The notes under the pieces: generated by a model | The model's input: the letters and a program-made list of their open reading frames with translations, nothing else | Told to the model about the DNA's origin: nothing | Database searches by the model: none | Translations under genes and position numbers: made by a program | Source of the DNA: an uncultured bacterium | Lineage (GTDB): Bacteria > Cyanobacteriota > Vampirovibrionia > Gastranaerophilales > Gastranaerophilaceae | NCBI GenBank assembly: GCA_949300485.1 | Contig: CASGEL010000003.1 | Location: 62,001 to 126,000 of the forward strand | DNA: 64,000 nucleotides | Direction: 5' to 3' | Shown: positions 1-8,733 of the stretch, one piece after another | Layout: each line of letters begins with the position of its first letter | Numbering within the stretch: the first letter of the stretch is position 1

Positions 1-511
1 TAATTGCATCTTTATAAGACGATAATTTGAAAAAGTAATTTTCTTCCTTAACAACCTCAGGCTTTTTTAAATGATCAGGACAAAGTCCGTCTTCTGTCAG
101 GTCTTTAGGGTTTAAAAAACATTCACAACCAGAACAGTACAAACCTTCATACTCGTGTTTATATATGTCACCTTTTTCTACCAGCTTTTTAAATATTTTT
201 TGAACAACTTTTTCATGATCCTCATCTGTTGTTCTAATAAATCTGTTGTAATTAATATCAAGAGCTTTCCAAGCATCCTTAAATTTCTGAGCATTTTCAT
301 CGCAAAGCTCTTTTGGAGTTTTACCTAAAGATGCTGCTGTCTTTTGAATTTTAATACCATGTTCGTCTGTTCCGGTCAAAAAGAACATATTTTCAGTTCT
401 TTGAGAATAATGTCTTGCTATAATGTCAGTTAAAATCTTTTCATAAGCGTGTCCTATATGAGGTGCACCGTTTACATAATCAATTGCCGTTGTTAAATAA
501 TATTTATCCAT
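1..511 (-). CDS. metG: Methionyl-tRNA synthetase, N-terminal part (runs off window)
   Basis: Class I aminoacyl-tRNA synthetase that charges tRNA-Met in the cytoplasm. The minus strand reads from ATG at 511 to the window edge, about 170 residues. It starts MDKYYLTTAIDYVNGAPHIG, which holds the class I HIGH signature as HIGH (PHIGHAYEK), followed by TGTDEHGIKIQ, the typical MetG segment. A Cys-rich zinc-knuckle region (CSGCECFLNPKDL) follows near residues 126-140. AGAGGA lies about 8 bases upstream of the start. The KMSKS loop and anticodon-binding domain are outside the window. Identification is firm from the motifs; completeness of the gene cannot be judged. Confidence 0.95.
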   Translation of the reverse strand, partial: MDKYYLTTAIDYVNGAPHIGHAYEKILTDIIARHYSQRTENMFFLTGTDEHGIKIQKTAASLGKTPKELCDENAQKFKDAWKALDINYNRFIRTTDEDHEKVVQKIFKKLVEKGDIYKHEYEGLYCSGCECFLNPKDLTEDGLCPDHLKKPEVVKEENYFFKLSSYKDAI

Positions 512-575
512 CTATAAATTCCTCTTGTGTTATATAAAAATACTATCATAAAAATCTTATATATACTGCCAAATA

Positions 576-604
576 TTTACAAAACTCTCAAAAAATGATA
601 TACT
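576..604 (+). promoter_or_regulatory. Sigma70-type promoter for the secreted-protein genes
   Basis: TTTACA at 576-581 and TATACT at 599-604 are separated by 17 bases. A start site near 611 would place the AAGGAG ribosome-binding site (617-622) and the ATG at 626 in a short leader. The spacing and hexamers fit a vegetative promoter. It was read by eye only. Confidence 0.6.
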
Positions 605-625
605 ACCTTTACAATAAGGAGTTAT

Positions 626-1024
626 ATGAAAAAGATTTTTTTTACATTACTGGGAATAATTATTAGTGCAAACATTGTTTTTGCAATCTCTCTTGACGAC
701 TTTGAAGGAGTGAAACCAGGAACATATAAATGTCCACAAAAAACAGAATTTGATAGCACATGTGTTGTTACTCTTTATAAACATGGCGGAAGAAGTTTAT
801 CAAATTGTGGAGATGACAAAAAAGTTATAGCAGATATGATTAAAAATAATAAATGTAAATTTGAGCCAGATGAAAGTAAATATTATTCATGCCAGTATTC
901 CGAGGGTTCCTGCGAGGTTACACTAAGAAAAGAAGGACATGGTGTAACATGTATGGGTACAGTACCTCCAACATCAGAAGTTTTAAAACAAGCTCAAGAT
1001 GGAAAATGTTATTTAGAAGAGTAA
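626..1024 (+). CDS. Secreted Cys-rich small protein (paralogue 1)
   Basis: Unrecognised 132-residue protein. Residues 1-20 form a signal peptide (Lys-Lys, a hydrophobic stretch, FA at the cleavage site), so it is probably exported to the periplasm or surface. The mature part has two similar halves, each of the form Tyr-x-Cys, then a Cys-x-Val strand, then another Cys: PGTYKCP...STCVVTL and KYYSCQY...GSCEVTL. This suggests an internal duplication with disulfide-bonded beta units. AAGGAG lies 3 bases before the ATG. The next gene starts 4 bases after the stop and encodes a homologue. No function can be assigned. Confidence 0.75.
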   Translation: MKKIFFTLLGIIISANIVFAISLDDFEGVKPGTYKCPQKTEFDSTCVVTLYKHGGRSLSNCGDDKKVIADMIKNNKCKFEPDESKYYSCQYSEGSCEVTLRKEGHGVTCMGTVPPTSEVLKQAQDGKCYLEE

Positions 1025-1028
1025 AGTT

Positions 1029-1448
1029 ATGAAAAAAATAATTACAATATCAATTCTTGGAATATTATTAGTTCAATGTTATGCATTTGCAAACGGGAAA
1101 AAATATAAACCTGGACGATATAATTGTCAATATTATGCTCAAGGCAAAGATAATATTTGTGCAATAGATGTTGACTGGACAGGAAAAGCTTCGACTGAAT
1201 GCTCATTTTTAGATCTTGAAAAGATTAAAATGTTATTAGACGGAAATAAATGTACATTTGAATCATATAAATATTATTCCTGTAAGTATAGTCCCAAAGT
1301 AAGATGTGAAGTAGCCTTGGGAATAAGAGAAGATATGTATATTGTGGGCTGTGAAGGTGATGACACATTCAGAACCAAAGCTCTAAACGATGCTAAAAAC
1401 GGCAAATGTATCCAACTGCCAGCTTCTATAGTTGAAGAAAACTTTTAA
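1029..1448 (+). CDS. Secreted Cys-rich small protein (paralogue 2)
   Basis: 139-residue homologue of the preceding gene, in the same operon. It has a signal peptide of about 21 residues ending in AFA. Two Cys units follow: YKPGRYNCQYY with NICAIDV, and KYYSCKYSP with RCEVALG. It then has a shared tail in which a Cys precedes KALNDAKNGKC, matching VLKQAQDGKC of the first protein. The conserved spacing of Tyr-x-Cys and Cys-x-Val/Ile across all four half-units supports one repeated fold. It has no recognisable catalytic motif and may be an envelope structural or inhibitor-like protein. Confidence 0.75.
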   Translation: MKKIITISILGILLVQCYAFANGKKYKPGRYNCQYYAQGKDNICAIDVDWTGKASTECSFLDLEKIKMLLDGNKCTFESYKYYSCKYSPKVRCEVALGIREDMYIVGCEGDDTFRTKALNDAKNGKCIQLPASIVEENF

Positions 1449-1471
1449 CGAAAAATAAACAGGAGATAAGA

Positions 1472-2008
1472 ATGAAAAAGAAATTTATAATTTTGGCAAT
1501 GATAAGTCTTATAACAACAAGTTCAATCGTTGTTGCATCAACAAATAATGAACCCCCACAGGAATATATAAATAATCTTAAATCCTGCAAAGAGAGTTCA
1601 GTTAATAAAGAAGGCTCAACAGTCAATCAATACACTATTAAAGGGTTATTACCGGATGGCAGATGCGAAGTTGAAATCTCCAGTTATACAAATTTTGCAG
1701 ACCCAAAAATTTATGAAGGCTTCATAACAATTATGAAGGGTTTTGCAGGAGATAAGCTGAAAGAATCTGACATCCCGACACAAGCTCAAATGATAGAACA
1801 AGGGAAAAAAGAAAAGACTATTACACACTGCAAATTCACAAAAGAACAAAGGTACGCATTACACGCAGCATATTTGAAACATGACGGAAAAAATAACTGT
1901 GTAACAAATGGTGGAACAACCAACTGTCATTTCAGCACATCTGATATGAGTTCTTATGACAGATTAATGATGAACTACAGTGTTGGTACCTGCTCTCAAA
2001 ATCAATAA
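1472..2008 (+). CDS. Secreted hypothetical protein with C-terminal Cys motif
   Basis: 178-residue protein of unknown function. Residues 1-22 look like a signal peptide ending VVAS. The mature part has LKSC near residue 39, then TIKGLLPDGRCEVEISSY, an acidic and Gln-rich middle, and Cys residues near the end (NNCVTNGGTTNCHFST, VGTCSQ). An AGGAGA ribosome-binding site precedes the ATG by 6 bases. It follows the two paralogous Cys-rich genes by 23 bases and is probably co-transcribed. Its Cys-x-tyrosine-x-gly-x-Cys layout resembles the frameshifted gene at 31464-31959, so both may belong to one lineage-specific secreted family. Confidence 0.7.
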   Translation: MKKKFIILAMISLITTSSIVVASTNNEPPQEYINNLKSCKESSVNKEGSTVNQYTIKGLLPDGRCEVEISSYTNFADPKIYEGFITIMKGFAGDKLKESDIPTQAQMIEQGKKEKTITHCKFTKEQRYALHAAYLKHDGKNNCVTNGGTTNCHFSTSDMSSYDRLMMNYSVGTCSQNQ

Positions 2009-2093
2009 ATTGTTAAAAAAAATTATCAATAACGCAATTTTTAAGACAAAAAAAACTTTATATATATGTAGGTGAAATATAAAGGAAATTTTT

Positions 2094-2540
2094 ATGTCTT
2101 CAGATTGGATTTTAGCGTTAGACAGTTTAGCTTCAGGCGGAGTAATAGATTTTGATGCTCCGGCATATCTTCTTGATAAACCGGCAAGATACGTCGGCCA
2201 TCCGCATTTAGAACATTTGCCAAATGAAATCTCACTTTTACCTGAAGGCACAAAAATGAAGGAGCAGCCTAAACACGACAATTTTCACCATCAGGAAGAA
2301 GGTATGGTACAAAATCCTGCATGGAAAAAATGGACTCTTGGAGCAATTATTACTGCATTGATAGGAGGAACAGTCGGAGCTGTGTTATTAAAAAAGGGAA
2401 AATTTAAATTATCCAAAAATTTAAAATTGCCTGATATGACAAAAATTAAAACTTCAATGAAAAATTTGGCGAAAACAACATGGACATATATCAAAAAACC
2501 ATTCATCTGGATAGGAAATAAATTCAAAAAAACTACGTAA
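2094..2540 (+). CDS. Hypothetical single-pass membrane protein
   Basis: 148 residues, no family recognised. The N-terminal 75 residues are soluble and acidic (MSSDWILALDSLASGGVIDF...). They are followed by a Trp-Lys-rich stretch, a hydrophobic segment at about residues 82-101 (LGAIITALIGGTVGAVLLKK), and a strongly basic Lys-rich tail of about 45 residues. There is no signal peptide. The polarity (acidic head, one membrane span, basic tail) suggests an inner-membrane protein with a cytoplasmic basic tail. AAAGGAAA precedes the ATG. The holA gene begins 46 bases downstream with its own promoter-like sequence. Confidence 0.6.
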   Translation: MSSDWILALDSLASGGVIDFDAPAYLLDKPARYVGHPHLEHLPNEISLLPEGTKMKEQPKHDNFHHQEEGMVQNPAWKKWTLGAIITALIGGTVGAVLLKKGKFKLSKNLKLPDMTKIKTSMKNLAKTTWTYIKKPFIWIGNKFKKTT

Positions 2541-2586
2541 ATTAAATTTGTTTACTTTAAACAGATTTTTCTATAAAATATAATAT

Positions 2587-3558
2587 ATGATTTACTTTTT
2601 CTATGGGGATGAAGAATTTAATCTGTCAAATGAAATTAAAAAGTTCAAAAAAGAACTCGATCCTAATTTCATTGAAATGAGTTACAAATATTACAACAAT
2701 CCAAAATTCCCCGATCTTATAGCAGCTGTCAGAACTCAACCTATGATGTTTGGGAAAATGCTTCTTGAGATAAACTGCTTATCTTATTTCAGCGGGAAAA
2801 AATCTGAAGAAGGAGGTTTTGATGATTCTCAAATTGCCCAATTAGCAGAAGCACTTGATAACTGCAGTGAAAATCTTGATATAATCTTTACGGCGCTTAT
2901 TCCGCCTGACAGTCAAAAAAAAATTGATAAAAGAAAAAAATTATTCAAAACACTATCAAAATATAACTCAAAAGAATTTATACAAATACCTTCATACAAA
3001 ACTGCAGAACTCGAAGCCTGGATAAAACAACAAGCTAAAACAAAAGATTTAAAAATTTCAGATTCAATCGCATCAGAAATTTTAATACAAATAGGTTCTA
3101 ACTTAAGAATGCTTGACTCTGAACTCGAAAAATTAAAAATATTTGCAGGAGATGCACAAGTTACAAAAGAAATGGTTAAAGAAATTTGTGTCACAAATGA
3201 AGATTTATTTACATTTGCGGACTACCTTATAGGAGAAAATAAGCTAAAAGCACTTGATGAATACCAAAAATTATTAACCAAAAAGCATCCGCTTGAGATA
3301 CTCTCAGTACTACATACTCTGCTTCATGGGAAAATTCAAATAAAAGCAAACTCTTCAAAATACAGTGCTGATGAAATTGCAAAAATGATAAATATGCATC
3401 CGTATCGTGTAAAGTTAGAAATTGGAAAGTTAAAAAATGTATCACTAAAAAATCTTGTAAAATTAAAACAAAATCTTACAACCGCCGAATACAAAATTAA
3501 ATCAGGTCAAGCATTATTAGATATAGATAAAGAGGTTGAATATGCTATATTACAATAG
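2587..3558 (+). CDS. holA: DNA polymerase III subunit delta
   Basis: Clamp-loader subunit that opens the beta sliding clamp during replication. The 323-residue length matches HolA. The N-terminus MIYFFYGDEEF is the usual delta start (hydrophobic strand followed by G-x-x-x-F), and the region LRMLDSELEKL near residue 178 is the conserved delta helix. There is no Shine-Dalgarno sequence. Instead TTTACT (2551-2556), 17 bases, and TAAAAT (2574-2579) end 7 bases before the ATG, which suggests a leaderless transcript. The 3' end overlaps the next clamp-loader gene. Confidence 0.85.
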   Translation: MIYFFYGDEEFNLSNEIKKFKKELDPNFIEMSYKYYNNPKFPDLIAAVRTQPMMFGKMLLEINCLSYFSGKKSEEGGFDDSQIAQLAEALDNCSENLDIIFTALIPPDSQKKIDKRKKLFKTLSKYNSKEFIQIPSYKTAELEAWIKQQAKTKDLKISDSIASEILIQIGSNLRMLDSELEKLKIFAGDAQVTKEMVKEICVTNEDLFTFADYLIGENKLKALDEYQKLLTKKHPLEILSVLHTLLHGKIQIKANSSKYSADEIAKMINMHPYRVKLEIGKLKNVSLKNLVKLKQNLTTAEYKIKSGQALLDIDKEVEYAILQ

Positions 3559-4447
3559 TGAAATTGATAAAAAACTTCCAAAACTTATACACTATTTTTC
3601 AAAAGGAATAACTGATGAAAATAAAAATATCAGCCATTGTCTACTATTCTGGGGACCAGATATAAAAGTTCAATGCGAATTAGCCCTTGAAATAGCACGA
3701 CTACTCAATTGTACAGAAGATAAATCTATAGATTGCAACTGCCTCAACTGCCGCTGGATAAAAGAACAAACCCACCCTGCAGTAAAAATATATACACGTC
3801 TTGATTTTAAAGAAGGAGGAACTGCCTCCGAAGATGAAGACTCTGTAAAAGGCAAAAAAAATATTAACATAAATCAGGCAAAAACCATTATAAATGAACT
3901 GTCAGTTACAAGTGATTACCACAGAGTTTATATATTTTGCGACAGAGATGAAGACGGGAACTTACTTCCGCTAAATCAAATCAATTTTCCTGAGGCGACT
4001 TCAAATGCACTTTTAAAAACATTTGAAGAACCTCCTAAAAATACAACTTTTATATTTTTAACCAAAGATCGTTCAGATATAATCTCAACAGTAGTTTCTC
4101 GCTCTCAGTCTTTTTTCGTTCCGGCAATTCTAGAAAAGAATTATAACTATGATTTAGTTGAAAAAGTAATTACAAATTATTGGACAACAGAAAGAAACAG
4201 TGTACTTGATTTTGAAAATAATTTATATAAATTGGCATTAGAAAATGATCCAAAAGAAATTTTAGAACAAATACAAAACTATATGTTCAACGTAATAAAA
4301 AGAAACCTTGATAACAAACAATTATTTTATAAACTAACACAGGATATAGCATATGTAGAAGAAGCAATACGCCAATTATCTCTAACCCCTTCAATGAATT
4401 TACAAACAGTGATTGAAAATTTGAGTTTTAATATTATCCTGAAATAA
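3542..4447 (+). CDS. holB: DNA polymerase III delta-prime-type clamp loader ATPase
   Basis: AAA+-fold clamp-loader subunit, 301 residues. It has a Cys4-type zinc module (CNCLNC preceded by the Cys of LLNCTEDKS) around residues 60-75, and the FPEATSNALLKTFEEPP segment typical of DnaX/HolB proteins near residue 160, with TVVSRSQ (sensor/arginine finger-like SRC position) after it. The ATG at 3542 is preferred over an upstream TTG because GAGG lies 7 bases before it. It overlaps the end of holA by 17 bases, so the two are translationally coupled. The Walker A loop is degenerate, as is common in delta-prime. Confidence 0.8.
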   Translation: MLYYNSEIDKKLPKLIHYFSKGITDENKNISHCLLFWGPDIKVQCELALEIARLLNCTEDKSIDCNCLNCRWIKEQTHPAVKIYTRLDFKEGGTASEDEDSVKGKKNININQAKTIINELSVTSDYHRVYIFCDRDEDGNLLPLNQINFPEATSNALLKTFEEPPKNTTFIFLTKDRSDIISTVVSRSQSFFVPAILEKNYNYDLVEKVITNYWTTERNSVLDFENNLYKLALENDPKEILEQIQNYMFNVIKRNLDNKQLFYKLTQDIAYVEEAIRQLSLTPSMNLQTVIENLSFNIILK

Positions 4448-4448
4448 T

Positions 4449-4478
4449 TTGCAAAAACAGAAATAAACATGGTATAAT
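4449..4478 (+). promoter_or_regulatory. Promoter of plsY
   Basis: TTGCAA at 4449-4454 and TATAAT at 4473-4478 are 18 bases apart. A TG just before the -10 element gives an extended -10 appearance. The GGAG ribosome-binding site of plsY follows at 4499-4502. Confidence 0.6.
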
Positions 4479-4511
4479 CTTTGCAAATAGAAAGTTTTGG
4501 AGAAAAGGATT

Positions 4512-5129
4512 ATGGAATATACAGAAATATTAAGACAATTTGCCCTTGTAATGGCTTCATCATATTTAATAGGCTCAATCCCGACAGGATATATTATTGT
4601 TAAGCTATTTACAGGCCAAGATATAAGAACATTAGGCTCAGGTTCAACAGGAGCAACTAATGTTAAAAGAATAATGGGTAAAAAATGGTTCTTTACAGTT
4701 ATGATATTAGATGCATTGAAAGGCGCAATTCCTGTTATTCTGACTGCATATTTTGCAACAGCATTATATCATCTTGGGGTATTACCTGTTGTAGCTGCAA
4801 TTTGTGTTATTTTGGGACACAGCAAATCTATATTCCTAAACTTTACAGGCGGTAAATCTGTTGCATCAGGTGTAGGCACTTTAATTGCACTTAATTGGCA
4901 GGCAGGTTTAATAATTGCGGCAATTTGGGGAGCAATTACCTGGATTTCTAAATATGTTTCACTAGGTTCAATTGTAGCATTAGCTTTATCTCCTATTATT
5001 ATGTGGCTTTTAAATGCTCCTGTGGCATATATTGTTTATGCGCTACTTGCAGCAATTTATGTTATTTATCTTCACAGAGAAAATATCAAAAGATTACGTG
5101 AAGGAACTGAAAATAAAGTAAGAGAATAA
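4512..5129 (+). CDS. plsY: Acyl-phosphate:glycerol-3-phosphate acyltransferase
   Basis: Integral membrane enzyme that transfers an acyl group from acyl-phosphate to glycerol-3-phosphate, the first step of phospholipid synthesis. About 205 residues. It has the PlsY signatures YLIGSIPTGYI near the N-terminus, LGSGSTGATNVKR in the first loop, GHSKSIFLNFTGGKSVASG in the middle, and HRENIKRL near the C-terminus. Multiple hydrophobic spans are evident. The ATG at 4512 is chosen because GGAG sits 9 bases upstream; the longer reading from TTG at 4497 would include that site. Partner plsX is not in the window. Confidence 0.93.
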   Translation: MEYTEILRQFALVMASSYLIGSIPTGYIIVKLFTGQDIRTLGSGSTGATNVKRIMGKKWFFTVMILDALKGAIPVILTAYFATALYHLGVLPVVAAICVILGHSKSIFLNFTGGKSVASGVGTLIALNWQAGLIIAAIWGAITWISKYVSLGSIVALALSPIIMWLLNAPVAYIVYALLAAIYVIYLHRENIKRLREGTENKVRE

Positions 5130-5185
5130 AATATAATCATACTAACTATTTACTAAAAAATATAAAAAGAATATAATTAGTTGTA

Positions 5186-6139
5186 ATGACAATTTTAGAA
5201 GTTAAAAACTTAAACTTGGGATTTCAATGCGAAGAAGTTTTTCGCCCTGCATTATTTGGAATTTCGTTTTCTTTAAAAAAAGGAGAAATGCTTTCTATAG
5301 TCGGGGAATCCGGTTGCGGCAAAACCATGAGTGCTATGAGTATTTTGCAACTCATACCAAAAACCGCAAAAATTACCTCAGGAGAGATACTATTTAACGG
5401 CGAAAATCTGCTTGAAAAATCTCCAAAAGAAATGCAGCACATAAGAGGCTCAAAAATTGCACTTATTCCTCAAGATCCTATGACTTCTTTAAACCCGTTA
5501 TATACAGTCGGAGACCAGCTATTAGAAATTATAAAAATACACCAGGGCTTAATGGGTGATGAAGCTGTCAAAAAAGCAGTTGAAGCTTTTGAAATGGTAC
5601 AAATTCCTGCCGCAAAATCACGATTGAAAAACTATCCTCATGAATTTTCAGGAGGAATGAAGCAGCGAGCAATCATCGCAATGGCACTTGCCTGCAATGC
5701 AGAAATTCTGATTGCGGATGAACCTACAACAGCACTTGATGTAACAATACAAGCTCAGATTATGCACCTTTTGCAAGAAATAAAAGTGAATAATAAAACA
5801 TCAATACTTCTTATCACACACGATTTAGCATTAGTAAGCGAGCATACAGATGATATTGCAGTAATGTATGCAGGAAGAATTGTGGAAACTGCCACTAATA
5901 AAGAATTCTTTTCAAATCCAAATCATCCGTACTCAAAAGCTCTTTTAAAATCACTGCCCTCAAACAGAACAGAAAAACTTGAAACAATAAAAGGACAGCC
6001 TCCTACATTAGCCCAAACAATAAACGGTTGTAAATTTAACCCCAGATGCGATTATTGTATGGAAATATGTAAACAAGAAATTCCACCACTTCAAAATATT
6101 AGCCAAGCGCATAAAAGTGCATGCTTTTTAAATAAATAA
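5186..6139 (+). CDS. Oligopeptide/dipeptide ABC transporter ATP-binding protein
   Basis: 317-residue ATPase of the OppD/DppD family, which powers peptide (or nickel) import. Walker A GESGCGKT is near residue 40, the Q-loop is in IPQDPMTSLNPL, the signature is FSGGMKQRA, and Walker B is ILIADEPTTALDVT. The C-terminus has the OppD-specific zone with four Cys (CKFNPRCDYCMEIC) that marks the oligopeptide ABC C-terminal domain. No permease or binding protein is adjacent, so the partner subunits lie elsewhere. TATAAT (5172-5177) ends 8 bases before the ATG without a Shine-Dalgarno sequence, suggesting leaderless translation. Confidence 0.88.
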   Translation: MTILEVKNLNLGFQCEEVFRPALFGISFSLKKGEMLSIVGESGCGKTMSAMSILQLIPKTAKITSGEILFNGENLLEKSPKEMQHIRGSKIALIPQDPMTSLNPLYTVGDQLLEIIKIHQGLMGDEAVKKAVEAFEMVQIPAAKSRLKNYPHEFSGGMKQRAIIAMALACNAEILIADEPTTALDVTIQAQIMHLLQEIKVNNKTSILLITHDLALVSEHTDDIAVMYAGRIVETATNKEFFSNPNHPYSKALLKSLPSNRTEKLETIKGQPPTLAQTINGCKFNPRCDYCMEICKQEIPPLQNISQAHKSACFLNK

Positions 6140-6142
6140 AAA

Positions 6143-6682
6143 TTAGAATAAAGACTTAACGGCTAACAAAATTAAAATCATACCGCCTAAAATTTCTAAA
6201 TATTTTGAAGGGATATTTTTTACATAATTTCCGCCCCAAAAACCTGCAAGCGACATAACAAATGACATCAAACCAATTATAAGGGAAGCTTCAATAATAT
6301 TTGTATGAGTTAATCTTATTGAAGCACCGGAAACTAATGCATCAATACTTGTTGCAATTCCTAAACTTATCAAACACTTAAAACCAATACATTGTATCTC
6401 TTCTTCTTTAGGCTTAAAAGAATCAACAATAAATTTCAAGCCAAGAATAAAAAATATTCCAAAAACAATCCACCTGCTGAAAGGAAGAAGGATTTTATAT
6501 AGAGAATTTGCCCCGACATAACCTATAACAGGCATAAATCCCTGAAATAAACCCATCGTCAAAGCCAGACTTAAAGAATTTTTTATCCTGTTATTTTTAA
6601 AAATTAACCCTTGTGAAAAAGAAACAATTAAACAATCTATACCAAGAGCCGCAGCAAGCAATATAATATCAATTAAACTCAA
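6143..6682 (-). CDS. mntP: Putative manganese efflux pump, MntP family
   Basis: 179-residue membrane protein with about six hydrophobic spans. The family pattern is visible: an Asp in the first span (AAALGIDCLIVSFSQG), GLFQGFMPVIGY in the second half of the first repeat, and ATSIDALVSGASI in the fourth span, giving the two-fold Asp-containing repeat of MntP-like exporters. It would export Mn2+ across the inner membrane. Its start overlaps the end of the DUF4127 gene by 14 bases, so the two are probably one transcript. A yybP-ykoY riboswitch, often seen before mntP, was not recognised. Confidence 0.82.
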   Translation of the reverse strand: MSLIDIILLAAALGIDCLIVSFSQGLIFKNNRIKNSLSLALTMGLFQGFMPVIGYVGANSLYKILLPFSRWIVFGIFFILGLKFIVDSFKPKEEEIQCIGFKCLISLGIATSIDALVSGASIRLTHTNIIEASLIIGLMSFVMSLAGFWGGNYVKNIPSKYLEILGGMILILLAVKSLF

Positions 6683-8012
6683 TTTCTACCTCAAACAAAC
6701 GCTTCCATGGGTATCTGTAACTCACATTAACCTCTGTATTTAAAATGGTTTCAATAACTTTTTCAAAACTTTTCATATTTAAATTTAATTGTTCAATATC
6801 AGGAATTGACAAAACTTGCCGTACATTTGCCTGATAAGCCCAATCATCCAAAAATCTGGTTACCTGTAATTTTCTAAAAACCTCAGGATTATATTTTCTT
6901 GCCAGAAATTTAATTTTAGCAGCACAAATTAAACTGCCTAAAGTATTAGCAGAAGTATTCCAAGCAGAATATCCGTAAAAATACTTATCCTCGATTTTAT
7001 TCTTGAATAATTCATATATAAAATTATTATCTGCACCGTTTGCAAAACGAACATCAGCAATCATATAAGGCTTTTTTGGAACAACAAAATTTCCATTAAA
7101 TTCCTCTGTACCGATATTCATAACAATTTCGCCCTGATTATTTTTAAAATTATTAACATATAACAAAATATCAGCATCATCTTCATCACAAACTCTGCAG
7201 CCTGCAATGTCTATTTGTCCATATACACAACTTTCAATAGAAATATCCTCATAATTAGAAATTAAATCCTTACATTTTGGCTCTAAAAATATCGGACAAA
7301 TTTTTACACACCCATCAATTGCACGTGATAATAAACTCAACGGAATTTCATCAGCGCCTGTTTTAACATAAGCTCCCATACGCTCTAAAACCTGAGCTTC
7401 TCGTACATTAAATCCATATTCGGCACAATCATCTTTTGAAAAGATTAACGTATCAAATAATCCATCTTTTTGCCATTCAAGATAAATTTTATTTATTTCA
7501 AAATTTCTTCGTCTTGTTTCTATATAATCATCCAAAATCTCTGACGGAATACCGGTTTCTACACAATGTTCACTATTTGTTTTATGAGAAAGATATGAAT
7601 ATTCAAAAATCTTTTTCCCCCACATTGACCAATATTCTTTTTCTTCCTCATTTATATTATTATTTGAAATCCTCATAATACTTGAAAATGCATATATTTT
7701 ACAATCCTTTCCTTCAAGGATTTCTTTCAAAGTAAAAATACGATTTCTTATTTCTTCAAAAGTTTCCGGACATCTGCGAGATGGAATCAACCCACCGTAT
7801 GCAAGAGTATCCAAAGATAAAACTGCAGCATCTATTTCAGGCAGGGATATTAGCCACTCAAACAAACTCTCTATATCTGCTGATTTATTTAAATCACCCA
7901 AATATTTTCTGTCAGGAATTAAAAACTCAATATCTGAATCTATCTCTGCAATAAGCTTTGGAAGCGTATAGCACACAGGTCTGTTATCAATAGGAACAAA
8001 AGCAATTTTCAT
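6669..8012 (-). CDS. DUF4127 family protein
   Basis: About 447 residues when started at the ATG at 8012, which gives MKIAFVPIDNRPVCYTLP, the characteristic DUF4127 N-terminus. Other conserved stretches are LSLDTLAYGGLIPSR near residue 90, GYSAWNTSANTLGS near residue 340 and RFLDDWAYQANVR near residue 390. The in-frame extension to 8117 lacks homology-like features. The family's function is not established; the Asp/Asn-rich motifs suggest a metal-dependent enzyme. It is followed by mntP with an overlap. A ubiE-type gene diverges from it 50 bases away. Confidence 0.8.
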   Translation of the reverse strand: MKIAFVPIDNRPVCYTLPKLIAEIDSDIEFLIPDRKYLGDLNKSADIESLFEWLISLPEIDAAVLSLDTLAYGGLIPSRRCPETFEEIRNRIFTLKEILEGKDCKIYAFSSIMRISNNNINEEEKEYWSMWGKKIFEYSYLSHKTNSEHCVETGIPSEILDDYIETRRRNFEINKIYLEWQKDGLFDTLIFSKDDCAEYGFNVREAQVLERMGAYVKTGADEIPLSLLSRAIDGCVKICPIFLEPKCKDLISNYEDISIESCVYGQIDIAGCRVCDEDDADILLYVNNFKNNQGEIVMNIGTEEFNGNFVVPKKPYMIADVRFANGADNNFIYELFKNKIEDKYFYGYSAWNTSANTLGSLICAAKIKFLARKYNPEVFRKLQVTRFLDDWAYQANVRQVLSIPDIEQLNLNMKSFEKVIETILNTEVNVSYRYPWKRLFEVEIEFN

Positions 8013-8062
8013 AACAAGATTGTATGCTAAAATAACAATTAAGTAAATGGAGTATTTTGTTA

Positions 8063-8731
8063 ATGAATTGTGATAAAAACCCGCAAAAAATAAAAAATAT
8101 GTTTGATGAAATTTCAAATTACTATGATTTTATGAATAACGGAATTTCACTTGGTACGCACTATTTTATAAAACATATGGCTCTAAAAATTCTCAACATA
8201 AAACCGCATGCCATAATACTTGATCTATGTTGCGGCACAGGAGATTTCAGTAAAATAATATCAAAATTATATCCAACATCAAAAGTCATAGGGCTTGATT
8301 TTTCAATAAACATGCTGAAGCTCGCAAAACAAAAAAATCCTCAATCCGTTTTTATTCAGGGTGATTGTACAAATTTAAGTTTTCAAGATAACGAATTTGA
8401 TTATATTACAATGGGATTTGGACTCAGAAATATAGAAAACAGAGCAAAAGCAATATCTGAAATATATCGGACTCTAAAACCTCAAGGAAAATTTCTTCAC
8501 CTCGATTTTGGACAGCATAATAAATTAAGCAAAATTTTTGATTTAATCGTAATAACGGCAGTCAAACTCACCGGAAAAAATTTCAAACACTACAAATATC
8601 TGCTAGCTTCAAAAAAAGAATTTCCCTCACCAGAAAATTTAATAACAGAATTTGAAAACCAAGGATTTAAATTTATCAAAAGACAGGATTACCTTTTCGG
8701 TATAATATCTGCTCAGATTATGGGGAAATAG
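8063..8731 (+). CDS. ubiE: Demethylmenaquinone methyltransferase (UbiE/MenG)
   Basis: SAM-dependent C-methyltransferase for the last step of menaquinone (or ubiquinone) synthesis, 222 residues. The N-terminus has the family pattern V/I-x-x-M-F-D-x-I-S-x-x-Y-D (IKNMFDEISNYYDFMNN). Motif I is LDLCCGTGDFS near residue 55, followed by GLDFSINML and then YITMGFGLRNIENRAKAI, the UbiE signature. The ATG at 8063 with TGGAG 10 bases upstream is preferred over the TTG at 8057. No other quinone genes are nearby, so whether the product is menaquinone is inferred. Confidence 0.9.
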   Translation: MNCDKNPQKIKNMFDEISNYYDFMNNGISLGTHYFIKHMALKILNIKPHAIILDLCCGTGDFSKIISKLYPTSKVIGLDFSINMLKLAKQKNPQSVFIQGDCTNLSFQDNEFDYITMGFGLRNIENRAKAISEIYRTLKPQGKFLHLDFGQHNKLSKIFDLIVITAVKLTGKNFKHYKYLLASKKEFPSPENLITEFENQGFKFIKRQDYLFGIISAQIMGK

Positions 8732-8733
8732 GT

